Positions 10,377 to 18,566 of a stretch of 64,000 nt of DNA are shown here, piece by piece. Where the stretch lies: contig JAACJO010000006.1 in NCBI GenBank assembly GCA_013368445.1, forward strand, positions 1,612,001 to 1,676,000, given 5' to 3'. The stretch is from Leucocoprinus leucothites (Eukaryota; Basidiomycota; Agaricomycetes; Agaricales; Agaricaceae). A model generated the notes under the pieces. It saw only the letters and a list, made by a program, of their open reading frames with translations. It was not told the DNA's origin and did no database searches. The position numbers and the translations under genes were made by a program. Positions within the stretch are counted from its first letter, which is position 1, and each line of letters starts with the position of its first letter.

Positions 10377-10994
10377 ATGGACACAACTTCCTCTGACTCC
10401 AAACTGTGTGAAGAACAACAGAAATGCACAAGCTGTGGGAGTTTACAGCCAACCAGAATATTCAAACAATTACAAGAAGGCTTCTCGAAGACCTGTGAAC
10501 CTTGTCTAGCTAAGTGCATATTGTTATGTCATGGCTAAAATAGAAGACCAGGCAGAGGGAAAATTGGAGGAACATGATGAGGGTTATACTGCTGCAGAGT
10601 TTGATAGGCTGTCAGAGATGCCATTGGACGTCTTTCTTGAAACATTAAGTTCACTTGAAGATGAAGTCAGTTTGGCTACTCAAGTCAATATCTCAGGATG
10701 GTCTGGGAAGGATGACTTGGAGGTTGATAGTGGAGATGATGAGCTCAAAGCATTGAAGGGATGGGCAAATAAATTAAGGGACCTGGTTTCAGAGAATGCT
10801 AATGCTTATAAGTTCAAGTGTACTTTACCATCTCTATTTATAAAATATACTGAATATCATGATCTCATTATAGCTTTCATAGTCACTGTGCTTCAAAATG
10901 TGATAGAAAGATCTGCTTTACATACAATTGTGCTCAGTCTCACAACCAAAAACACAAGTCAAAAAAGGGACAGAAGGAGGGATCAAAGTTATGT
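10377..10994 (+). pseudogene. MULE transposase, N-terminal part (split by hAT)
   Basis: Translation begins at ATG 10377 (MDTTSSDSKLCEEQQKC) and gives a Cys cluster, CTSCGSLQP...CEPC, of the type found at the start of basidiomycete MULE proteins. An acidic segment and a Cys-containing stretch follow, where two frames alternate (FTYNCAQS in one, KRDRRRDQSY in the other), so at least one frameshift is present. The reading is cut at 10994 by the hAT terminal repeat and resumes after 23609 with TMDTFNC and GWLHITLT. This is a decayed gene. DDE transposases cut and paste DNA; this one is inactive. Confidence 0.6.
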
Positions 10995-11011
10995 TAGGGA
11001 CTGTTACAGAT
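10995..11011 (+). repeat. hAT left terminal inverted repeat
   Basis: TAGGGACTGTTACAGAT, preceded by the 8-bp duplication AGTTATGT. Its partner is at 23593-23609. Just inside are four direct copies of the pentamer GATCA (around 11055-11078), possibly subterminal transposase-binding repeats. Confidence 0.8.
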
Positions 11012-11270
11012 ATGTGACTTCTGGATATTACCTGGAATCCACTTATGAATCACAGATCAGATCAGATCAGATCAGGATTGGGCTTAAATCTGGATAAATA
11101 TAGGCATCTGTACCTAATTTAGACATTAATTAAACTCCAATAGACAATTCTGATGTTTCAGTTGGTCTCTACTACATAATGGGACTGACCCTGAGTTTTG
11201 TGCTTCTGTGAGCCTTCCTTACCCCTGCCCCTGCCTACTGAACACTGCAAGTACACTCTGCTTTCCGAAA

Positions 11271-13065
11271 ATGCCTCTGAAAGGTGCTAAAGGCTCGAAA
11301 TCATCCCAAAAAGCGTCAAAAATTCCTATTTCCTCTGCTGGGCCCCTGGGAAAGACCAAAAAACCTGGGAAATCCACTGCTCAATCAACACCTGGCAGTA
11401 GTCCTGCTCTGACACCTCAGCCATCTGTCCCTGTTACTCCTGAGGCTTTGGATAATGAAGAAGACAGGCTTCCAGTTATCTAGTCACCAGTTAAGCCTTG
11501 TAAGAGGCAGGCCACTAAGGAAATACAGAAAATGTCAGACTTTGAGGTCTGGGACTACAATGATGGTGACATTATTGGTGAGGGCATGATCATTTAATTG
11601 TGTAACATCAGTATATCTAATGTATAAATCAGCTGGAACCTTCATTCACCTTAAATTAGCAGCCTATGCTCATTTTAATATCACTATTGAGCACACATTT
11701 GATGAAGAGGGTGATCCAAAGGAGATTATCTACTTGTTTACATGCAAGGTTGACCTGGAAGGACATCCAGTTCAGCAATGTGCACATGCAAAGACCAGTC
11801 TAGATACAAGTAATCTTATTAACTCCATCCAAGCATGTGACAAAAGGCTGGGTGTAGTTAGGGAGTCATCTGGCTTGATCAAGTCCACTTCATCTGAATC
11901 AACTTCATTCCCTTATTAAAGAGCACTACACTATGTAGTGGCTGTTCTACGTTACTCTGATAGTCAGCAGCCATTCAACATGCAAGGAGATTTTTGGTAT
12001 CTTGTGGAAGTTGAGATGTTATGAGCAGGGGCTGTACCACCATCCCCACAGATGGTCAGTTGTGATATGCAGCAGCTGTATCCTTTAATGAGTGGTGGTG
12101 TCTGCAAATACTTTCAGGTAAGTATATATAATATTACTATAGTGTTAACTAATTGTTATTTTAGGACTTGGACTAAGCACTCCATATTGTACTTGATAGA
12201 TGGACTGCACCAATTATTGCATCATATCTGGGTCTTGTTGTTGTTTGGTATGACAAGGGTGAAATTCACTGAACTATTTTAGAATTTATATAGTAAGTAT
12301 ACCTAACTCAATTTCTGAATATTGTATTGAATCAGTGAAGTTTGAAACAGTCTCACACTGGTGAATATCTTGCAGAGGAGGTTGCAGCCTGTCTCAAGTG
12401 GTTTGGACTCCAACATCTTGTATGTGATTATTTGCTCTATTTCTAAATACTATAACTCAAAGTCTACTTTAGTTATTTTCAGTTACAATGGATAATGTAG
12501 CAAACTGTGACAAGCTGGTAGTCCATCTTCCAACTTATATTCCAACATTCTGTGGGCCTAAGATGCGTGTTTGGTGTATTGCCCATATTCTAAATCTAAT
12601 TGCCAAGGTAAATCTGAGTTTAATTCATTAATTAATTATTAATCCTATTTTGATAGGCTTTTATGTTATTTTTCTTCAAGAAGTCAGCAAAGAAGACCAA
12701 TGCCATTTTAAAGGACAGTGCATTAGTTGTTGAGGAGAGAGAGACTGAGCTAGACAATATTGTTGCAGAGGAGATGGATGAAGATGACGATGTTTTGGTT
12801 GGTGATGATGAATATGGAGCATTCAATCATGCTACTGCCTGTTCACTTCATGACTAGGCAACTCTACTGATGCAGAATGAAGGTGTTACCATTTCTGCTC
12901 ATGAGTTGCAGATGGCACAGCAAATCATGCCCCAAGTAAGTCAAAAGTCTTTTTACTATATAGTGTGACTAAATCTCTGCTTAGGTTGCTGGGCTTGCTC
13001 ATCAGATCAATGACTCTCCCAAACTCTGTGAGCAGTTTGAAGACTTAGTTATCAGTCATCCCGAT
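11271..13065 (+). pseudogene. hAT transposase, N-terminal part (split by Gypsy)
   Basis: It starts MPLKGAKGSKSSQKASK at 11271 with a basic, Ser/Pro-rich tail like other basidiomycete hAT proteins. Several short exons follow. Recognisable core text appears at 12485-12610 (TMDNVANCDKLVVHL, then KMRVWCIAHILNLIAK, the hAT RNase H-fold region). An Asp/Glu-rich insert comes next (12770-12830) and then AQQIMPQVAGLAHQINDSPK at 12915-13020. Stops and frame changes occur. The reading ends at the LTR at 13071 and continues at 22010. Confidence 0.65.
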
Positions 13066-13070
13066 TATGG

Positions 13071-13734
13071 TGTTATAGTGACGCCGGCCCGGTCCTAAGC
13101 TGGCGCGATAAGTATCGAGTTGATCTTATCAAAGGGGACTCCTTCTCGGTAAGCGACAAAGTCGTTTACTAAGTCAGAGTTATAATACGGCGATTATAGA
13201 GTTTAAGACTTTAGTAATTGAGATCTTAGAGCTTAAGTTCAATTCGACTTTGTATAGATAAAGGCTCGTATTGAGTCTCCACCTAACCAAGTAGAAACGA
13301 TGTTTCTCCTTGGTAGATGTCGATGACTTATATACGATACAAGTCGGTATCTATTATTAACTAGGGCTAAGGGCTTCTAATGAAAGAAGAGAAGCGTACA
13401 GCTTCCTTAACGCTAATTAAACTATATAAGACGCGATCTGTCAAAGAAGCTTTAGAAGTTCTTCTAAAGAAGTTCTTCTTTGATCATCTGACCGATCACA
13501 AGATAAGTCCAAATATAGCGCCGCTATATTTAACAATCACATGTCATCAAACAACAAACAAAACCAAACAAGTCATAACGAGTCATAATCAGACAAAGTA
13601 AACGAGTCAAAACAAACGAGAAAATACAAGAACAAATAAGAAGAAAACATAATTGCGATATTACTTAAGTAAAGCTAATATCGACTTCGTGTTATAGATG
13701 GAACAAATGCTAGATATAATCAATATACATAACA
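13071..13734 (-). repeat. Gypsy 3' LTR (sense orientation minus)
   Basis: 664 bp beginning TGTTATAGTG and ending ATAACA on the plus strand, with 6-bp inverted tips. It is preceded by the target duplication TATGG (13066-13070). It matches the LTR at 21341-22004 base for base except position 13324, as far as I could compare by eye. Confidence 0.95.
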
Positions 13735-13737
13735 TTA

Positions 13738-13747
13738 TCCCTTTCCT
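13738..13747 (-). other. Polypurine tract for plus-strand priming
   Basis: On the minus (sense) strand the sequence abutting the 3' LTR is AGGAAAGGGA followed by TAA and the LTR tip TGTTAT. A purine run at this position is where RNase H leaves the primer for plus-strand DNA synthesis. The three-base gap to the LTR is slightly larger than usual. Confidence 0.65.
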
Positions 13748-13784
13748 AGCTAAGATGTCCACATCTTAGTAACTATCTAAGTCA

Positions 13785-15134
13785 CTAAGGTAAATTACCT
13801 TCACCGTCTATGTTGAAGTTGGCCTCATCATCGTAATGAGATTCGTAATTGCCATCTTCGTATGGGGGTGTAAGGGGGCGTTCTCCTTCATAGATGCGAG
13901 AAGTTCGACCGTGATGGGGACGTCCGTTCGGACTGCGTCCTCGATGGTTTGGATGGGAGGAACGGACTGAGGTCTGGAGACGACCATATTGTCTTCCTCG
14001 TGGTGCGGGTTTACGACCTCGTCGCGGCGTAAAAGTAGGGTTGTAGGTTGGGCCGAGGGAGGTGGTGTTAACGGCCGTGGATGTTGGATTATGTCGTTCG
14101 GATCGAAGTCCGACGGCATCGGTGACGGGGGCGCCGTGATTGCCGGTTGGTACACCGGACTGTCGGGGCTGTATTCTGGCAGATCCGGAGATGGACTGCA
14201 GAGCAAGAGCCTTGGCGGCATCGACTCCTTCGGTAATCGAAAGTGCTGCCAGGGCGACTGGGGGTAGATCCCGTCGAGCAATTCCTTTATAAGGATTTCG
14301 GGAACAATACTTGGTGAAATGGCCAGGGGCGAAAGTGTCGCACCAGGTGCAATGATATCCCGGGCAAAGCGTCTTGATATGACCCATTCCGTGACATATG
14401 TCGCAGGTTCGACTAGTACGTCCAGGGCGAGTCGCGTCTCGATTGGTATTTCGAGGAGGCTCGTTAGTAGGCGTTGGAGGGGGTGTATTCGGTAATATGG
14501 CATTGTGTGTAGCCACATCATGACGTTGTTGAGGTTTGACGCTAGGTGGGGAAGTTTTTCCTTCGTCATCAGCTGAGGCGCGCTCAGAATCCTGTGCACG
14601 TCGCTCTGGAGCTTGTTGACGCTTGAGCGTAGCGAAGTAATCTCCGTCCGGGTCGGTGCGTTGGATGCGTCGGACGATGTTCTGAGTATAGGGACCCCTA
14701 GGGATATGGCGTGCCAGGTTACTAAGATGGAAGTCCATTTCTTCCTGGAGACGCTTGTATTCACTTCTTGCAGAAGCGAGAGCATCAATCCGATTCCCGA
14801 TGTTGTAGACATATGAAGTGAGTCTAGGATTGCTGCCGTAGGCGGACAGAAAGTCAACGGCTGTCTGTTCTCGAAGAAATGCTCGTCGTAGGGTGGCATT
14901 CTCTTTATAGGGTGAAGAGTTTTCACCGCTAGTGTCTCCGCCTGCACTATCTCCGGCAGGGGATTTGGTGCCTTGTTCTTGCGATGAGGCAAGACCAGGA
15001 CTTTCTTCGACCTTGTTCGCATCGTCGATGGTGTTGGTCGGTGTAGTAGGAGGGGTAATAGGTGAGGGCGATTCGCAAATAATAGTTCCAAAGACTGGTA
15101 CTGTTGGTTGTTCACTGACTTCTGAAGTAGTCAT
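13785..15134 (-). CDS. Gypsy third ORF with two zinc-knuckle-like motifs
   Basis: A 449-codon frame downstream of pol in sense direction, starting with ATG at 15134 (MTTSEVSEQPTVPVFG). The N-terminal half is Ser/Pro-rich. The centre has a coiled-coil-like stretch (YKRLQEEMDFHLSNLARHI). Next comes CDICHGMGHIKTLC (CX2CX4HX4C), immediately followed by CTWCDTFAPGHFTKYC, a second Cys/His cluster. The C-terminus is Arg/Gly-rich, then acidic. It is in the same frame as pol, separated only by TAA and five codons, so it could be made by stop-codon readthrough, reinitiation or a spliced RNA. Zinc knuckles suggest nucleic-acid binding, perhaps a second nucleocapsid-like protein. An overlapping long frame (13808-15115) lacks motifs and is treated as a shadow. 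Function is unknown. Confidence 0.7.
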   Translation of the reverse strand: MTTSEVSEQPTVPVFGTIICESPSPITPPTTPTNTIDDANKVEESPGLASSQEQGTKSPAGDSAGGDTSGENSSPYKENATLRRAFLREQTAVDFLSAYGSNPRLTSYVYNIGNRIDALASARSEYKRLQEEMDFHLSNLARHIPRGPYTQNIVRRIQRTDPDGDYFATLKRQQAPERRAQDSERASADDEGKTSPPSVKPQQRHDVATHNAILPNTPPPTPTNEPPRNTNRDATRPGRTSRTCDICHGMGHIKTLCPGYHCTWCDTFAPGHFTKYCSRNPYKGIARRDLPPVALAALSITEGVDAAKALALQSISGSARIQPRQSGVPTGNHGAPVTDAVGLRSERHNPTSTAVNTTSLGPTYNPTFTPRRGRKPAPRGRQYGRLQTSVRSSHPNHRGRSPNGRPHHGRTSRIYEGERPLTPPYEDGNYESHYDDEANFNIDGEGNLP

Positions 15135-15149
15135 TGAAGCTGGGGAATG

Positions 15150-18100
15150 TTAAGAGAGATTGTGTTGGGTTTTATACTCTTGAATTATTTCCTTTGAATT
15201 TTCAAGATTTTTCTCTGGTTCCCATGAGTCTTCAGTTGGTCCATATCCTTTCCAACGAATTAGGTATTCTATTTTTGTTCCAGAACGTAGTCTGCGAGTT
15301 CTATGGTTTAGGACTGCTTCGACTTCGTATTGTTCTTCTCCTGAGACTAGGACAGGTGGTGGTTTAGGGTTGTGTTTACCATAAACGTCATTCTCAGTTA
15401 CTGGCATGAGAAGTGAAGCGTGGAACTTGTTGTGAATCTTCCATTTTTGTGGTAGTTTGAGTTCGTAGTTGACTGGAGAGGTCTTTCTAATAATAGTAAA
15501 TGGACCTTCTCTTCTTTGATTAAGCTTCTTAGAAGCATAGGGTAAAGGGAGATTTCGGTTATCTAACCAAACTCGGTCTCCTACTTTGAATGGTGTCCAT
15601 GGTTGGTTCTTTCTTTGAGCCATCATGAGACGTGTTCGTTCATGTGCCTCTAAAGCTGCTTCTCGGACTTGTTCCAAGAATAGAGACTTCTCATTGATAG
15701 AAGGTGTGTCTGTCTCTATGTCTGAGATAAACGCTTGTGGGTTATATCCTAGGATTAATTCGTATGGTGAGTGTTTTCTTCCAGAATGGGGTTTCGTATT
15801 GTGTACAAATTCAATCATTGGAAGTGCTCGTTTCCATATGGTTGGGTTTTGTGATGTGTAAACTGCTAAGTAAAACTCGATTTCTTGGTTGTACCTTTCG
15901 GTAGTTCCATCTGTCTGTGGATGGTATGCTGTAGACAGGGCTGGGGTAATATTGAGTTTTTCGTATAGTTTTTGCATTGATTTAGCAGCAAATCGTGGAT
16001 CTCGATCTGAGATTATTTTGTTGGGTGTTCCGTATTTCGAAAATACTTTGTCAATAAGAATTTCAGCAATGCCATCAGCATTTACTGTCTTCTTTGTTGG
16101 AGTTAGGATTATCCCTTTCGTAAGTCCATGGTCCACTATGGACAATATACAATCATATCCATCGTCAGGTGGTAGATCTGTGATAAGATCCATGGATATT
16201 TGGGAAAAGGGCCTTGTAGAAGAAGGGCCTTTAATCGGTTGCATTGGTGGTTTAACCGGATGACGATTGATTTTGTACTGTTGACAAATAGGGCATCCTT
16301 TCACATAGTTCTGAACATATGTGTTCATTCCAGGCCAGTAAACTAATTTAGATAGTTTACGGAACGTTTCAGCTGTTCCTGGGTGTCCTGATGTCTCGTG
16401 ATCATGTACACGTTGTAGAAGTCTTTTTTTTAGTTCGGCATCTTCAGGTATCACATGTCTTCCCTGATATTTATAAATGCCATCATCTTCTGTGAATCTT
16501 TCAGATGGGTTGATCTTCTTTTGTTTATTTTTAATTTCTTCTTTAATTTCCTCAGAAAGGAAGTTAATGAATTTTTCTGATGGTATCGCAACTAGATCTT
16601 CGTTATCCTTTCCATCTGGGACTAGGTCTGGTCTTCTACTCAATGCATCGGCAAGAGTATTTTTGTTGCCAGCCAAGTGCTTTATGGAGTAATGGAAGCG
16701 TGTCATATATAGCATCCATCTAGCTTGTCTTCGATTTAATTGTTGTGGTTCTCGCCATCTGGTGAGATTCTCGTGATCAGACCATATGATGATAGGGTGT
16801 GCTGATCCTTCAAGGTAGTGTCGCCATTCCTTTAGTGCTCTAATAATAGCAAGGAATTCTTGGTCAGACACATGATAGTTTCGTTCCGCAGGGTTGAGGG
16901 TTTGTGAATAATAAGCCACAGGGTGCTTATCTCCATTTGAATCTCTTTGGAGTAGTACTGCACCAGTAGCAAATGCGGAAGCATCACATTCGATTTCGAA
17001 TGGCTTTGATTCGTCAACTATTTGAAGTATAGGTTGCTTAAGGAATTGTTCCTTGAGCTTCTCAAAACTTTTCTGTGCTTCTGAGCTCCATTCGAATTTC
17101 GTTGTTTTGCGAAGTAATGCATTAAGTGGTTGTGCGATAGCTGAGAAGTTGTGAATGAATTTGCGATAGAAGTTGCAGAATCCAATGAATTGTCGGATAT
17201 TTCGGACAGACTTGGGTACAGGCCAATCCTGTATTCCCTTAAGTTTAATGGGGTCCATCTCGATAGAGTCAGGAGTTATGATAACTCCGAGGTACTCTAG
17301 GCGTTGCTTCTCGAATTCGCATTTCTCAGTCTTTAAATACAACTCGTTCTGTTGTAGAATCTTCAAGACTTGTTTAGTAAGTCTTTCGAGTTGTTCTTTC
17401 GTTTTTGCATGGATAAGGATGTCATCCATGTAAATAATAACTCCGCCTTTCTCAGTAAGGTCTTTAAAGATGTGATCCATCATGGATTGGAAGGTAGCAG
17501 GGGAATTTGTCATTCCAAAGAACATGACTGTGGGTTCATATAACCCATTTGGAGTGCGGAATGCCGCTTTCCATTCATGTCCTTCATGGATTCGGACATT
17601 ATTATATCCTAGTCGGACATCTAACTTGGTGAACCAATTAGATCCTTTGAGTTTATCCATGATTCGTGATATGCTCGGTATTGGGTGAGCATTCTTTATT
17701 GTATTCTTGTTAAGGAATCGATAATCTTGGCATGGACGTAAGTCTCCTCCTTTCTTTCCTACAAAGAAGAAAGAAGAGGCCATTGGTGATTTGGATTTCC
17801 GAATATATCCTTTTCGTAGATTTTCGGAAATAAACTTGTCAAGTTCAGTTCTTTCCTGAGGTGTCAGGTGATAAACTGGCATTCGTTTGGGTTCAAATTC
17901 AGGTATAGTCTCGATTTTATGATCCCAAGGACGTCTGGGTGGTAATTTCTCAGATTCATCTTTGTTGAAGACTTTGAGAAACTGATGAAATTTCTTTGGT
18001 ACGGCTTTCACAGGGTCTGATTCCCTTTTAGGTTTAGTAGCCGAGTTGTGAAGTTGTTGTGATGTGTTAGACTTCACATTGATTTCATAATACAACTGAT

Positions 18101-18566
18101 TGATGGAATCAGTTTTCGCTTTGGTTAATTTGATTGTATGAGAATTTTCATCTCGCCAACGTAATGACAGTTTCTGCCAATCAACGTCGGGATTGAATCT
18201 CTTTAGCCATGTGATTCCTAAGAATAGTTGGTTTGATCCAAGTTTGACTATTCTTGGTGAGATCGTCATAGTTTTGTTGTTCACTTCTATTTTTAATTTT
18301 GTATAGTGAGTACAACTTCCTGATAGGTTCTGTGTTCCATCGGCATTACGGATTTTGATTGCCTTTTTCATTTTGAATTTTGGCAAGTTGTAGGTATCGA
18401 CTAGTTGTGGGTCGATAAATTCTCCACTAGCTCCTGAGTCTAGTAGTGCTTGTAGATTGTGTTTTGCTCTAGTTGTATGGAGCAATATTGGTACATGTAC
18501 TGTTAATCCTTTGTTTGATTGAAGATCGATGATGTCTATCTGATCTTCGTGAGTACTCAAAAATTT
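15150..18566 (-). CDS. pol: Gypsy Pol polyprotein (PR-RT-RNaseH-IN-chromodomain)
   Basis: The frame of 1,136 codons has no ATG start. It is entered by -1 slippage from gag at 18560-18566, after which the first Pol codon is TTG (18560-18558) followed by STHEDQID. Domains, counted from that codon: protease LLDSGASGEFID (39-50), reverse transcriptase with YMDD at 377-380 and FTKLDVRLGYNNVRI (310-324), RNase H (ECDASAFATGAVLL, SDHENL, LADALSR), integrase with an HHCC zinc finger (HETSGHPG...CPICQQYK) and DDE core (MDLITDLPPDDGYDC; SDRDPRF; TDGTTERYNQE), and a C-terminal chromodomain (YEVEAVLNHR...YLIRWKGYGPTEDSWEP). The chromodomain is expected to steer insertion to methylated-histone chromatin. 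All catalytic residues appear intact and there are no stops, so the protein should be functional. Confidence 0.93.
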   Translation of the reverse strand, partial: KFLSTHEDQIDIIDLQSNKGLTVHVPILLHTTRAKHNLQALLDSGASGEFIDPQLVDTYNLPKFKMKKAIKIRNADGTQNLSGSCTHYTKLKIEVNNKTMTISPRIVKLGSNQLFLGITWLKRFNPDVDWQKLSLRWRDENSHTIKLTKAKTDSINQLYYEINVKSNTSQQLHNSATKPKRESDPVKAVPKKFHQFLKVFNKDESEKLPPRRPWDHKIETIPEFEPKRMPVYHLTPQERTELDKFISENLRKGYIRKSKSPMASSFFFVGKKGGDLRPCQDYRFLNKNTIKNAHPIPSISRIMDKLKGSNWFTKLDVRLGYNNVRIHEGHEWKAAFRTPNGLYEPTVMFFGMTNSPATFQSMMDHIFKDLTEKGGVIIYMDDILIHAKTKEQLERLTKQVLKILQQNELYLKTEKCEFEKQRLEYLGVIITPDSIEMDPIKLKGIQDWPVPKSVRNIRQFIGFCNFYRKFIHNFSAIAQPLNALLRKTTKFEWSSEAQKSFEKLKEQFLKQPILQIVDESKPFEIECDASAFATGAVLLQRDSNGDKHPVAYYSQTLNPAERNYHVSDQEFLAIIRALKEWRHYLEGSAHPIIIWSDHENLTRWREPQQLNRRQARWMLYMTRFHYSIKHLAGNKNTLADALSRRPDLVPDGKDNEDLVAIPSEKFINFLSEEIKEEIKNKQKKINPSERFTEDDGIYKYQGRHVIPEDAELKKRLLQRVHDHETSGHPGTAETFRKLSKLVYWPGMNTYVQNYVKGCPICQQYKINRHPVKPPMQPIKGPSSTRPFSQISMDLITDLPPDDGYDCILSIVDHGLTKGIILTPTKKTVNADGIAEILIDKVFSKYGTPNKIISDRDPRFAAKSMQKLYEKLNITPALSTAYHPQTDGTTERYNQEIEFYLAVYTSQNPTIWKRALPMIEFVHNTKPHSGRKHSPYELILGYNPQAFISDIETDTPSINEKSLFLEQVREAALEAHERTRLMMAQRKNQPWTPFKVGDRVWLDNRNLPLPYASKKLNQRREGPFTIIRKTSPVNYELKLPQKWKIHNKFHASLLMPVTENDVYGKHNPKPPPVLVSGEEQYEVEAVLNHRTRRLRSGTKIEYLIRWKGYGPTEDSWEPEKNLENSKEIIQEYKTQHNLS

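Noticed and set aside
13380..13601. A 73-codon ORF inside each LTR (also at 21650-21871)
   Set aside because: It lies in U3 on the antisense strand. It is present twice only because the LTR is duplicated, and has no recognisable domain.
13808..15115. A 435-codon minus-strand frame overlapping the Gypsy third ORF
   Set aside because: It starts with GTG, has no Cys/His motifs, and covers the same DNA as the frame that carries both zinc knuckles.
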